A DNA stretch of 64,000 bases from Platynereis dumerilii (GCA_026936325.1 JAPTHN010000154.1:558001-622000); one strand, 5' to 3'; positions 24,806 through 38,049 are shown, counted from the stretch's first letter. Notes: generated from the sequence alone by a model not told the origin. Translations and numbers: made by a program.

Positions 24806-26887
24806 TGTGGTCATCACTGACTTGAAATAAAGCATCATCTCATTTTATATGAAGCCAATACTCCAAAGGGAATCACCTTTATGATGAGATGACCTTTCTT
24901 AAAATATATCCAGAAGTCGAGCAAGTGCGCAAAGGTTGTTGACCATAGAATTTCAGATATTGATGCAAAAAGCAGACTATGTATAGGCCTGTAGTTCATT
25001 GAGATCATCCAGCAATGCCAAACATATTTATCACAAGCTTCAATTACTAAATATGGACAAAATCATGTCCATCCGATATTCAAAACGTAAGAGATCAAGA
25101 GTTGACTGAATCAAAGCCTCTAACCTACTTGTACTAAGGCATTGTAGTTAGGCTATTATCCCGCTTATTATAATCATTATTTTAAAAAATGAAAAGGTCA
25201 GAGCTACTATTTCATGATGTTGCGATTTGCGGGCTATCAAGATTTAGATTTTTTGGCAAATACAGGACACACATGTGTCATGCATTAATGTGTATACTGT
25301 ATAGTATAGTTTTTAAAGTTTCTTGACAAAAGTTCTGCAACTTCTGTTGATGACACTTTGGGCCTTCCTTATTTATGACCTAATCAAACTTGGCTTTTTC
25401 ATAATCGATTGTAAAAAAAACACGTGTTTCAGTGTTTAGAATGTCTCTGGTTTCAAATAAACGTGAAAGACATTTTACCATAAAGGCTGAGCCATCTTTA
25501 GAGTGTTTGGTTTTCTTTTTTTTTGCTATTTGTCATTAGCAATCATTTAGTCGTTTTCTTATTTTCTAACTATAATAAAAGATTTATTCAGAACTAATCA
25601 ACATTAGGAAGAAGTTAATTTAAAGACGAAGTTTCTGTGCATGATCTACTTGAAATTACAAATAAAAGTTTATTTGCCCATGACATTGCTTGCACGGAGG
25701 ATGTCTAAATTTAACTTTTTTTGGCCATCTAATTCATATCAGAAAGAAATTGGCTTGAATTATCTACTTTATTTGCCCATGACCATGCTCCCTTGGGGAG
25801 TTCAAAATTAAACATTTCGAGGCAAAGAATGTTGATATCACTCAGACAAAACTCCTTTTGTGGCACCCAACAGGCCATCCTGTTGCCTTCGAAACAATTA
25901 CAAACAGCTACATTATTCTAAGAACATCAAAAATCAAATTTTCAAATTTCCTGCTGCTATCTTCCAGGAGGAAGTCATGAAGTTTCAATAATGTTTGATT
26001 TGCCAGCAAAATAAAAAGATCTAGAGCAATAAGTTGCCACAAAAACCGCAAGAATTCACTCAGAAACAAAACTTGGAAATCGCAACTTTCTGGCCAAGCC
26101 TCTTGTTTGTACAAGTTGATTATTAACAAGAATAGCAAGCAAGTTTACATGAGAACGTATGATTGAGATTAGCAATTTCACATAATATTTTTATATCAGC
26201 CATTCAGCATCTTGTTTGCATTACTTAATAATCAATCAGAAATTGAATATATGAATACCAAGCAAAGTATTTTTTTCATAATGAAACTTGTTGAGGCTAC
26301 ATGTACATTGTACATCCTCAGAGTACTGATATTATTTTCATCTGCGTTGATGTGTAAGATCTGTCAATTTATCAGCATATTATTGATCTATTAATTGTAG
26401 AGGAAAAGAGGTTTCCAGGATAAGACAACCTGACATCACAGTCAGGAAGAATTTCTGACATGTTTTCTTGTAACTGGCTCATTTTTGGAACTTTTATCAC
26501 TGCAAATTCTAAAATAACTGACCATATCACAAGATTCAATGAGAAACCTCTTTCAGGTGGTGCTATAGGTAAAACCCTGCATATGAATATTTTAGTTCAG
26601 TAAAAATATTTAAATAGCATCAGTTGTTGAATGACCCTTAAGTGTCGTTTGGGTTTATGTGTGTCGGAGCTTCAATTGAAAACAGCTACAGCTGATGTGT
26701 GCATCCTTAATAATTATACGTTTTTTGAACTTTGAACTTGAACGTTGAAAATGTAATCGCCCTGAAGCTCAGGCTATCAAATTTCCATACTTTAAAGGAA
26801 AAAAGTTCACAAACAACAACACTCAACCTGAGATGAAGCTTGGTCATCCTTCACTTCCTTTGTTCTTTTTCTTTGGCATCTTTCACG
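24806..26887. repeat. array monomer B5
   Basis: 2082 bp, no insertion. Very close to B2 in its middle and to B4 in its tail. No gene supported. Confidence 0.85.
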
Positions 26888-28842
26888 CAGCCTTGAATTC
26901 ATTTTCTTATCAAATTTCAGGCCTCTCTTGACAATAATGAATTCTTACCAAATGCGTATAAGAAGTTCAGGGGATTATTTTCTGTTTACTGCCTCTATTG
27001 TCAATTCAAATGGGCCTACTGTCCGCATGCTTTCTTAAAACATATGTACCGGTATTTTACTTTCCTAAATATTAGATATTTCAATGCAACCCACTCTTCT
27101 TAATGCTATATAAATCACAATGACAACTTCATCTGTCAAGTGTTGATAACTGGATTATTTTTTACTTGACATATTAATGTGAACAGGCAATATCCTATTT
27201 CATGATTGTGCTATTTGCGAACCATCTAGATTTTGAATTGTAGTCAATGAAGGATTTACGAATACACCATACTAGTTATCAAGTCAAAATAAAATGTCAA
27301 CAAGTACATGGCTTATAAACATGAATGTGTGATATTTTTTCTAATATAGTATAGAATTCAAAGAATTTTGGCAAACGTTCTGATGTTATGACACTTTGGA
27401 ACTTCTCTATTTACGACCTTAGTAATCAAAGTTTTTATATTCACAATCGAGTTTACGAAAACAAATGTGTCAGTCTTCAGAATGTCTCTGGTTTCAAATA
27501 AACGTGAAGGACATTTAACCACAAAGTCAGAGCTTTCTGTAGTATTTTTTACTTTGGTTTTCTTTGTATTGCTATTTATCATTAGTAATCATTTAGTCAA
27601 CTTCTTATTTTCTAACTCTAATAAAAGATTAATTCAGAACTAATCCACATTAGGAAGAAATTTATTCAAAATCAAAGTTATTTAAAATGATCTACGTAAA
27701 TAAAAATCAAACTTTATATGCCCATGGCCTTGATTGCATGGAGGATATTCAGATTCAACAATTTTTTGCCATCTGATTCACATCACAAAGAAATTGGCTT
27801 GAATGATCTACTTTATTTGCCCAGGACCATGCTCTGTTGGGGAGTTCTAAATTAAAGATTGCCAGGCAGCCAGGCAAACAATGTCGATATCACTCACTGA
27901 AAATTTCATTTCTTGCAGCCGTCCTGTTGCCTTTCCAAACAATTCGAACAATTCAAGACAACTACTTTATTCTAAGAATACCAAGAATTGCACTGTGCTG
28001 TTGTAGAATCTAATTTCCTGCTGCAAACTTCCAGTAGCCAATGTAAGAGTCATTCAGTTCAAATAATGTCTTTATTGCCAATCTGAAGCAAGGGACAGCA
28101 AGAACCACAAGTACTGAATATCTCAGCTCTTTGGCCACTGCCAACTATAGTTATCAATAGCATTTGAGAGACAATGTCAGAAAGGGAGGGGAAATGATCT
28201 ATTCAAACAGAGACAATGTTATAAAAGCAGGGGAAATAATATATTCAAAGATATAATAGGCTACCATGAAACAATATGAATACGATTGATGGGATGTTAC
28301 ATATCCATTTCTTCTTTACAAGTATTACTTAATAAATAACAATAAGACAAATAAATGAATATCAATCAAGGTTATATTACCATAAAATGGCTGGGAGGCT
28401 ATATAACTCCTGACATTGTTTTTGTTGCTAAAATAAGTGCGGCACAAATTAATAAATAATAGTTATCATTCACAAATAATTGATATGTTCAATAATTCAT
28501 AGGTCAGAACTCGATGGCAGTTACTTTAACCCAAGTCTTTTTTACATATTTGAATGACAAAACTATATTCTCTTCAATACCAGCTGATGCCAAGAATAAT
28601 ATCAGGAAACAATTTCTGCCAACATGAGCAATTAGTTAATAGCCGCTGTTCATTTATTTGCATGAATAAAAGACTGGTATGAAAGTAACAAATAGTGATT
28701 TTCATATGCACAACAACCAATCCCCACAAATAAAGGCAAAGAAAGGATACCAAGAGAAAAATAACAATGAGCACTCAGGTCATCTTGTTTCGGTTATTTC
28801 ATTCTGTCAGCTGAAAGCCTCCTAGCTTTTGTTACTTTTTTC
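26888..28842. repeat. array monomer A6
   Basis: 1955 bp. The unoccupied twin of A5: the two match closely on both sides of the element M site, and A6 carries the single ATAA at about 26958-26961. Confidence 0.9.
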
Positions 28843-31195
28843 TGTGGTCATCACCGACTTGAAATAAAGTTTCATCGTATTTTGTATGAAACCAATACTC
28901 CAAAGGGAATAACCTTTATGATGAAATGACCTTTATTAAAATATATCCAGAAGTCGAGCAAGTGCGCAAAGGTTGTTGACCATAGAATTTCAGATATTGA
29001 TACAAAAAGCCGACTATGAATAGACCTGTAGTTCATAGGGATCATCCAACAATGCCAAACATATTTATCACAATCTTCCATTACTACACTCCTGCTCATA
29101 AATATGGAATACTTTTTTTAGTATCAAATAAATGTAATTTCAGAGTGTGAATGTAAGCAAGGTCCCTTGTAAAGGTCAAGACATCTTCTCTAATCACTCT
29201 TTGAAAGCCTTAACTACATTTTTTGCAAGAATTTTTGATTTTTGGTTTAATGCACCTCACCCTAAAAAACCCCCTGAATTTCCATATTTCATGCTGCTGT
29301 AACTTTTCCTGGGGTTAACGCTGCAACATGCGTTTTAAACTACAGTATGTTCTTCCACTTAGCGGTCATTGGAAGTTTTCAATTTCAATGGAGAATGTTG
29401 AAGTATTCCATATTTATGAGCAATCGTGTAAATATGGACACAACCATGTCCATCCGATATTCAAAACACAAGAGATCGAGAGTTGACTGAATCAAAACCT
29501 CTAACCTACTTGTACTAAGGCATTGTAGTCAGGCTATTATCCCGATTATTATAAGATTCCTTATTTTAAAATTTGAACAGGACACACATGTGTCATGCAT
29601 TAATGTTTTGTATAATTTTTAGAGTTTCTTGGCAAAAGTTCTGTTGATGACACTTTAGGCCTTCCTTATTTACGACCTAATCAAAGTTGGCTTTTTCACA
29701 ATCGAGTGTAAAAAAAAAAATGTTTCAGTCTTTAGAATGTCTCTGGTTTTAAATAAATGTGAAGGACATTTTACCTTAAAGGCAGAGCCATCTTTTCATG
29801 TGTTTGGCTTTGGTTTACTTTGTGTTGCTATTTATCATTAACAATCATTTAATCATCTTCTTATTTTCTAACTATAATAAAAGATTTGTTCAGAACTAAT
29901 CCACATTACGAAGAAGTTTATTAAAAGACAAAGTTTCTGTGCATGACCTACTTGAAATTACAAATAAATGTTTATTTGCCCATGACATTGCTTGCACGGA
30001 TGATGTCTAAACATAACATTTGTTGGCCATCTAATTCTCACCAGAAAGAAATTGGCTCGAATGATCTACTTTATTTGCCCATGACCATGATCCCTTGGGG
30101 AGTTCAAAATTAAACATTTCCAGGCAAAGAATGTTGATATCACACAGACAAAACTCCTTTTGTGGCACCAAACAAGCCATCCTGACGCCTTTCGAAACAA
30201 TTACAAACGGCTACATTATTCTAAGAACATCAAAAATATCACTGTGCTCTTGTGAAATCACATTTTCAAATTTCCTGCTGCTATCTTCCGGAGGAAGTCA
30301 TGAAGTTTCAATAATGTTTGGTTTGCCAGCAAAATAAAAAGATCTAGAGCAATAAGTTGCCACATAAACCGCAAGAATTCACTCAGAATCAAAACTTGGA
30401 TATCGCAACTTTCTGGCCAAATCTCTTTTTTTTATACAAGTTCAGGAATAGCAAGCAAGTTTACATGAGAACCTATGATTAAGATTAACAATTTCACATA
30501 ATATTTTTTTATATCAGCCATTCATCATCTTGTTTGCATTACTTAATAATCAATCAGAAAATAAATACATCAATACCAAGCAAAGGAATGTTTTCATTAC
30601 AATCTTGTGTAGGCTACATGTACATACTCAGAGTACTGATATCATTTTCATCTGCATCTATGTGTAAGATCTGTCAATTTATCAGCAGATTATTGATTTA
30701 TTATTTATAGAGGAAATGAGGTTACCAGGATAAGACAACCTAACATCAGAGTCAGGAAGAATTTCTGACATGTTCTCTTGTAACTAGCTCATTTTTGGAA
30801 CTTTTATCACTGCAAATTCTAAAATAACTGACAATATCACATGATTCATTGAGAAACCTCTTTCAGGTGGTGCTATAGGTAAAACCCTGTATATGAATAT
30901 TTTAGTTCAGTAAAAATATTTAAAATGCATCAGATGTTGAACAACCCTGAAGTGTCGTTTGGGTTCATGTGTGTCAGCGCTTCAATGGAAAACAGCTACA
31001 GCTGATGTGTGCATCCTTAATAATTATACGTTTTTTGAACTTTGAACTTGAACGTTAAAAATGTAATCGCCCTGAAGCTCAGGCTATCCAATTTCCATTC
31101 TTCAAAAGAAAAGTTCACAAACAACAACACTCAACCTGAGGTGAAACTTGGTCACCCTTCACTTCCTTTGTTCTTTTTCTTTGGGATCTTTCACA
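28843..31195. repeat. array monomer B6 (with MITE N inside)
   Basis: 2353 bp, about 2.01 kb without the MITE. Its left half, including the MITE, is a close copy of B1; its right half follows the B2/B4/B5 pattern. Confidence 0.85.
29087..29428. mobile_element. Tc1/mariner-like MITE, copy 2 (element N)
   Basis: Same ends, same TA pair (29085-29086 and 29429-29430) and same position in the B unit as the copy at 7700-8040. The shared site shows that B1 and B6 descend from one B unit that already carried the MITE, rather than two independent insertions. Confidence 0.85.
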
Positions 31196-34087
31196 CAGCT
31201 TTGAATTCATTGTCTTATCCAATTTCAGGCCTCTCGTGACAATTATGAATGCTTCCTAAATGTATATCAGAAGTTCAATGAATTATTTTCTGCTTGCTGC
31301 CTCTGATGCCCTTTTCATATATATATTATGCGCTTACTGTCGGCCTGCCTTCTTAAAACATATGTACCGGTATTTTACTTTCTAAATATTAGATATTTGA
31401 ATGCAACCCATTCTTCTTAATGCTATATAAATCACAATGACATCTTCATCTGTCAAGTGTTACCAACTGGATTATTTTTTACCTGACATATTAATGTGAA
31501 CAGGCAATATCCAATTTCATAATTTTGCTATTTACGAACCATCAAGATTTTGAATTGTAGTCAATGAAGGATTTATGAATACACCATACTATTTATCAAG
31601 TCAAAATAAAATGTCAACAAGTACATGTCTTATAAACATGAATATGTGATATTTTTTTAATATACATGCAGTATTGAATTCAAAGAATTTTGGCAAATGT
31701 TCCGATGTTATGACACTTTGGAACTTCTCTATTTACGACCTAAGTAATCAAAGTTTTTACCCTCACAATCGAGTTTACAAAAACAAATTTGTCATTCTTC
31801 AGAATTTCTCTGGTTTTAAATAAATGTGAAGGACATTTAACCATAAAGGCAGAGCTTTCTGAAATATGTTTGACTTCTGTTTTCTTTGTGTTGCTATTTA
31901 TCATTAGCAATCAATTAGTCAACTTCTTATTTTATAATTCTAATAAAATATTTATTCTGAACTAATCCACATTATGAAGAAATTTATTCAAAATCAAAGT
32001 CATTTTGAATGATCTACATAAATAAATATCAAAAAAATGTGTATGCCCATGGCCTTGATTGCATGGAGGATATCTAGATTTAACTATTTTGTGGCCATCT
32101 GATTCATATCACAAAGAAATTGGCTTTAATGATCTACTTTATTTGCCCATGACCATGCTCCATTGGGGAGTTCTAAATTAAAGATTGCCAGGCAAACCTG
32201 TCTCTGTTCGGACTGTCAAGTGGCAGCAGAATGCTGACAGTCCCTGGAAAATCAAATTGGGTCAACAATAATTTGATCTGTTTTGGACAGCTCACCAGAT
32301 CAGGTCGCACAACAGCTGTCCATATTACTACGCCAAACTACTTTCACAAAGCATGGTTTCTGGCAAATATCCAGTCCACTGCTTTGAATGAAAATGATTG
32401 GAAATCATGAGACAAAAGCATACAATTAGCATACACTTTGCCTGTGAAATTGATGATTTTACTCATCAGAAGTTTGGTGGTATTCAATGTACTTATGCCA
32501 TTTAGTGCATGTTAAATTGTGGTCAAAAAAGGGTCCAAAAAGAATGCATTCTCACTTATTCACATGTCCATACAAAGCCAATGTTTTTGCTTTGTGATAT
32601 CAAAAATGCTCAATTGTATTTATTCTGTTACTTTATGGAGATTTATTAACTAGGAAAACAATATAATTCACAATTTCATAAAAGCTGTGTTACACTCAGC
32701 AAAATGTCTTGTCCATGCCACAAGTGGCCCCCTCTATACTGGCAATATATGTGAGCTACCATGTAGGCCTATACATCCTCCATGATAAAAATAGTTCCAA
32801 CTTATTTTGGTATTTACAAGCTGTCTGCTTAAAATTTAAGCTAACTAAAGTCAGATTAGACAATTGCAGAGTTTTTGGAAATGAACTAGACCATCACTAA
32901 ACGATGAAACTGTCCTGGTTTCTTCCACACTGTCCTGGTTTCTTCCAGTGATCGAAATTCTGTTGACCACTCACAGGATCTCGCGAATTTTGCACCCTAG
33001 GTGGCAGTAAATAGCGGTCAACTTGTAGACAGCAGGCAAACAATGTTGATATCACTCACTGAAAATTCCCTTTCTTGCCGCCGTCCTGTTGCCTTGCCAA
33101 ACAATTCGAACAATTGAAAACAATTCAAAACAGCTACATTATTCTAAGAATACCAAAAATTGCACTGCGCTGTTGTAGAATCTAATTTTCAAATGTCCAG
33201 GTGCAAACTTCCAATAGCAAATGTAAGAGTCTTTTAGTTCAAAACTTCAAATAATGTCTTTATTGCAAACGAAATATGAAAATCTGAGGCAATAGCTGAT
33301 AGAAAGAACCACAAGTACTGCAAGAATTCTTTTAGATCAATTCTTGAATATCTCAACTCTTTGGCCGCAGCCAACTCGTTATCAATAGTATTTCAGGGAC
33401 AATGTCAGAAAGGGAGGGGAAATGATCTATTCAAAGAGAGACAATGTTATAAGAGCAGGGGAAATTACATATTCAAAGATGTAATAGGCTACCATGAAAC
33501 ACTCTGATTATAATGTGATGTTATATATCCACTTCTTATTTACAAGTGTTGCTTAATAATTAACAAGAAGATAAATATATGAATATCAATCAAGATGATA
33601 TTACCATAACATAGCTAAGTGGGCTATATAACTCCCGACATTGTTTTTTGTTGATAACATACGAGCAACACAAATTAATGATTAATAATTATCATTCACA
33701 CATCATTAATATGTTCTATAATTCATAGGTCAGAACTCGATGGCAGTTACTTTAACCGAAGTACTTTTTACATATTTAAATGACAAAACTATATTCTCTT
33801 TGCTAAAACGAGCTGATGCCCAAGATGAGAATTACATTTTGCGATGTTCAATTTTTGACAAAAAAGGCAAGTAGTCAAAATAGCTGCTGTTCATTCAGTT
33901 CTGGGATGATTAAAAGATTGGTTTGAAAATAACATATAGCAAGTTTCGATTGCACAACGACCAATTCCCACAAATAAAGGCAAAGAAAGGATACCAAGAG
34001 AAAAATGACAATGACCACTCAGGTCATCTTGTTTTGGTTATTTCATTCTGTCAGCTGAAAGCTTCTTAGATTTTGTTAATATTTTTC
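31196..34087. repeat. array monomer A7 (with element L inside)
   Basis: 2892 bp, about 2.05 kb without element L and its TSD. More diverged from the other A units than they are from each other; includes a short tatatatat patch near 31320. Confidence 0.85.
32198..33032. mobile_element. non-autonomous element with 9-bp TSD (element L)
   Basis: 835 bp. The ends are ctgtct...agacag, with very short TIRs. CAGGCAAAC occurs on both sides (32189-32197 and 33033-33041), while every other A unit has a single ccaggcaaacaatgttg or close equivalent. Inside, the word ctgtcctggtttcttcc is directly repeated near 32911 and 32931. The 9-bp TSD suggests a Mutator-like element; 8 bp (hAT) is the alternative reading. 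No transposase seen. Confidence 0.8.
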
Positions 34088-35979
34088 TGTGGTCATCACC
34101 GACTTGAAATAAAGTTTCATCTCATTTTATATGAAGAAATACTCCTAAGAGAATCACCTTATGATGTGATGACCTTTATTAAAATATATCCAGCAGTCGA
34201 GCAAGTACCCAAAGGTTGTTGACCATAGAATTTCAGATATGGATTGGATACGAAAAGCAGACTATGAATATGCCAGTAGTTCTTAGGGATCATCCAACAA
34301 TGCCAAACATATTTATCACAAGCTTCCATTACTAAATATGGACACAACCTTGTCCATCCGATATTCAAAACACAAGAGATTGAGAGTTCACTGTTACAAG
34401 GCCTCTAACCTACTTGTACTAAGGCATTGTAGTCAGGCTATTATCCCACTTATTATAAGATTCCTTATTTTAAAATGTGAACAGCTGAGAGCCTGATTTA
34501 GACTTTGTGGCAAATACAGGACGCACATGTGTCATGCATTAATGTGTATACTGTATAGTATAGTTGTTAAAGTTTCATGACATAAGTTCTGAAACTTCTG
34601 TTGATGACACTTTGGGCCTTCCTTATTTACGACCTAATCAAAGTTGGCTTTTTCACAATCGAGTGTAAAAAAAACAAATGTTTCAGTCTTTAGAATGTCT
34701 CTGGTTTAAATAAATGTGAAGGACATTTTACCTTAAAGGCAGAGCCATCTTTTCATGTGTTTGGCTTTGGTTTACTTTGTGTTGCTATTTATCATTAACA
34801 ATCATTTAATCATCTTCTTATTTTCTAACTATAATAAAAGATTTGTTCAGAACTAATCCACATTATGAAGAAGTTTATTAAAAGACAAAGTTTCTGTGCA
34901 TGATTTTCTTGAAATTACAAATAAATGTTTATTTGCCCATGACATTGCTTGCACGGAAGATGTCTAAATATAACATTTTTTGCCATCAAATCCATATCAG
35001 AAAGAAATTGGCTTGAATGATCTACTTTATTTGCCCATGACCATGCTCCTTTGGGAGTTCAAAATTAAACATTTCCAGGCAAAGAATGTTGATATCGCTC
35101 AGACAAAACTCCTTCTGTGGCACCCAACAAGCCATCCTGACGCCTTTCGAAACAATTACAAACAGCTACATTATTCTAAGAACATCAAAAATCACATTTT
35201 CAAATTTCCTGCTGCTATCTTCCGGGAGGAAATCATGAAGTTTCAATAATGTTTGGTATGCAGCAAAATAAAAAGATCTAGAGCAATAAGTTGCCACAAA
35301 AACCGCAAGAATTCACTCAGACACAAAACTTTGATATCCCTACTTCTGGCCAAGCTTCTAGTTTGTACAAGTTAATTCTTAATAAAATGGCATGTAAGTT
35401 TTCATGGGAACATAAAATTATGATTCACATTTATATCAGCCATTCAGCATCTTGTTTGCATTACTCCTTAATAATCAATCAGAAAATGAATATATGAATA
35501 CCAAGCAAAGTAATGTTTTCACAACGAAACTTGAGTAGGCTACATGTATATCCTCAGAGTACTGATATTATTTTCGTCTGCATTGATGTGTAAGATCTGT
35601 CAATTTATCAACAGATTATTGAGTTATTTTTTGCAGAGGAACTGAGGTTACCATGATATAAGACAACCTAACATCAGAGTCAGGAAGAATTTCTGACATG
35701 TTCTCTTGTAACTAGCTCAAATATTATTCCCAAAGCATTGTTTGTGTTCATGAGTCTCAGGGCTTCAATGGAAAACAGCTACAGCTGATGTGTGCATCCC
35801 TGGTTAAATAAAAGGTTTTTAAACTTTGAACTTGAACGTTACAAATGTAATCCCCCTGAAGCTCAGGCTATCAAATTTCCATTCTTCAAAAGAAAAGTTC
35901 ACAAAGAACAACACTCAACCTGAGGTGAAACTTGGACATCCTTCACTTCCTTTGTTCTTCTTCTTTGGGATCTTTCATG
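34088..35979. repeat. array monomer B7
   Basis: 1892 bp, the last full B. It resembles B4 on its left and B1/B6 in the middle, with a shortened right part. No gene supported. Confidence 0.8.
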
Positions 35980-36188
35980 CAGCCTTGAATGCATTGTCTT
36001 ATCCAATTTCAGGCCTCTCTTAACAATTATGAATGCTTCCTAAATGCATATCAAGGATTACTTTCTGCTTACTGCCTCCATATCCTTTTCAACTCTCAGC
36101 CTGTATTCTTAACATGTGTGTTTTTTTTACTTTCTACGTATATATATTGGACAGTTGGACATAACCACTGTCTCCTTAATGCTTGTTA
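35980..36188. repeat. partial monomer A8, right edge of the array
   Basis: The start of an A unit (cagccttgaatgcattgtc onward) fades out after the block matching 'cttcttaatgctatataaa', here gtctccttaatgcttgttaa. Beyond about 36188 no array sequence can be followed. Confidence 0.75.
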
Positions 36189-37080
36189 AAAAAAGAAGAT
36201 TTCCTGAGTAAGGTATTCTAGTGTTGCATGGGGTATTCCACTTGTGTGAAAGGTATTGCAGACTACAGATCTGGTTTCATCTTATCTCATAGAATTTTTA
36301 TGGGCATTTCCAGAAACTAAGAATTTTCTGCTCATTTTTGTTATAATTTACATGACACTTCTTGTGGTATCGCCACACGACGTGGTTCATCTCAGAAATT
36401 GGCCTTCTGTTGCTCTACTATACTATGCATGGTTCATACTTTTGCACTCAACAGCATCAGCCCTAATTTGCAGTCGGTTCATATCGGTTAGGGTACAGGT
36501 AGAGACATGGCATAATAGGCATATGTATATCAAGGCAACAGATGTCTGCATTCCACCCGAACAAATATGCATAGTTGCCGAGTTACATTCAGAATTGTGA
36601 CTGATTCTTATTTTTGCAGGTTGCAGTCAGTATAGGGAAAGTGTCCTTGGTCTGATATTAGGATATCAACAGTTGACTTGGGTACACTTGCTTAGTTTTA
36701 GCGAAATATATAAATCTATATAATATTCTTGGTTGTCCAGAAATAAATACTTTCTGTCATTTCTTAACAGGGTGCTGTTTGATTCAGAAGCAAATATTTG
36801 CAGCCATTGCCCACTCTAAATAAATAATTACTGCCGCCATTACCGAAAAATTACTTAAGATGGCACCACTTGTGGCATAGATCCGACATTCCGTTGGCTG
36901 TCACACAGCCTTTTAAAAAAAGTTGTGAACTATTCTGTTGTCATCGTCCATATATATCCACAAAGTAAATGAATAGTACAAATGAGTATTTTTGATACTG
37001 AAAAGCAGAAACGGCTGCTGTATAAAGCTGTGTAAATAAGTGATACAGCATTCTTTTTGGACACTTTTCTGACAACACTT
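36189..37080. other. unassigned stretch right of the array
   Basis: A plus-strand open frame of 114 codons lies at 36256-36600, hydrophobic in its first half and without recognisable motifs; it is not called. The stretch 36768-36870 (taaataaataattactgccg, then ccattaccg) weakly resembles 52400-52460. Confidence 0.45.
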
Positions 37081-37082
37081 TA

Positions 37083-37853
37083 CAGGCCTCGTCATACCTA
37101 TGTGGAATCTCAAGTTATTTTCTATGCTGTTGAACTGTGATGTCAGAGATGACTCTTTTCTAGCATTGCAATATATGTAAATTAACTACAAGCTGTGATG
37201 TCATTTCAAGATTCCCATGCTTCTAGCCAATGTTGATCCTCCTGAACTGAGCGTCAGAGTTTCAACACAATGTCCAGAGTAAGAATTTTATCAGGAATAG
37301 CCCCTACAACCATGTTGATAGCCAATGGGCTGACAGTGAACTATGCATCACAGTTCAAACATTGATATATTGAAGGAAGCATTCCATTTGTGATCCCAAT
37401 GATTTATCACAGCAATCACCAGTCTAATCCTACCAAATGGCAGCTTCTTGAGCATTGACAGTAGACAACTGTTATAATCCCCACAGAGTTCTTTGATCAA
37501 TCTACAAACTTGCTAACTTAAAACTATAAACTTTGATGGAAGTGGTATTAACAAAAAGGCTTGACAATTTGTTTGTAAACACACGGCTTATGTTATGTAT
37601 ATTCGTTCTGACAGCCCATTGGCTGAGAGGCTGTGATGTCAAACTTGCATGGGTTTTTCCCAGACCAATTTAAACTCTGACAATGAGTTGAAAATGTGAT
37701 GCTCAGTTTGGTGAATTCACGTTGGCGAAATCGGGGAATCTGACCCAGTTTAAAATGACATCACAGCTTGAAGTCAATTTACGTATATTGCAATGCTAGA
37801 ATAGTGTCATCTCTGACATCACTTGAGATTCCACGTAAGTATGACGAGGACTG
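37083..37853. mobile_element. TA-flanked hairpin element (element K)
   Basis: 771 bp with TA on both sides (37081-37082, 37854-37855). The ends match as inverted repeats beginning cag-g/t-cctcgtcatac and continuing gtggaatctcaagt, gatgtcagagatgac and ctagcattgcaatata through agctgtgatgtca, giving over 100 bp of arm with one small interruption in the left arm (about 37117-37137). A second inverted pair (gccaatgggctgacag near 37320, ctgacagcccattggc near 37608) lies inside. Non-coding. TA duplication fits Tc1/mariner (inference). Confidence 0.85.
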
Positions 37854-38049
37854 TAACATGCATAATTGGTTGAAGTCCATTCCATTTAAGCCTACTGCTG
37901 CCACGTGTCAATCATGTACAGAGACAGGTATGTCACACTGTGTGTAATTGGAAAATATATGAAACCATTAGCTATGGCATACTCTTTCTCGAAGAATGAT
38001 AAAACTATCCGCAAAAGGAGCTTGTAAAAAAATACATTTGGCATAAGTA

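Larger units (their letters stand above)
4676..36188. repeat. higher-order tandem array of alternating A and B monomers
   Basis: Two diverged but homologous monomers of about 1.95-2.08 kb alternate A-B-A-B. A shared word (cagtcttcagaatgtctctg in A, cagtctttagaatgtctctg in B) occurs at 6026(A), 8402(B), 10460(A), 12447(B), 14501(A), 17772(A), 19751(B), 23434(A), 25430(B), 27471(A), 29726(B), 31793(A) and 34684(B). Both monomers also share the 'tgttgctatttatcattagc', 'cttcttattttctaac' and 'aatcaaag' blocks in the same order. Outliers in length are explained by insertions (B1, A5, B6, A7) or one rearrangement (B3). I see no gene inside. Unit edges used below are two anchor words: cagccttgaattcattgtc (B/A edge) and tgtggtcatcacc (A/B edge). 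Confidence 0.9.

Noticed and set aside
4676-36188. Tandem gene cluster
   Set aside because: No frame is both long and preserved in all units. The units differ by frame-breaking indels, and the shared minus-strand frames are short.
36256-36600. 114-codon membrane-protein-like frame
   Set aside because: Hydrophobic first half but no family resemblance, no repeat or splice support, and AT-rich DNA gives such frames by chance.
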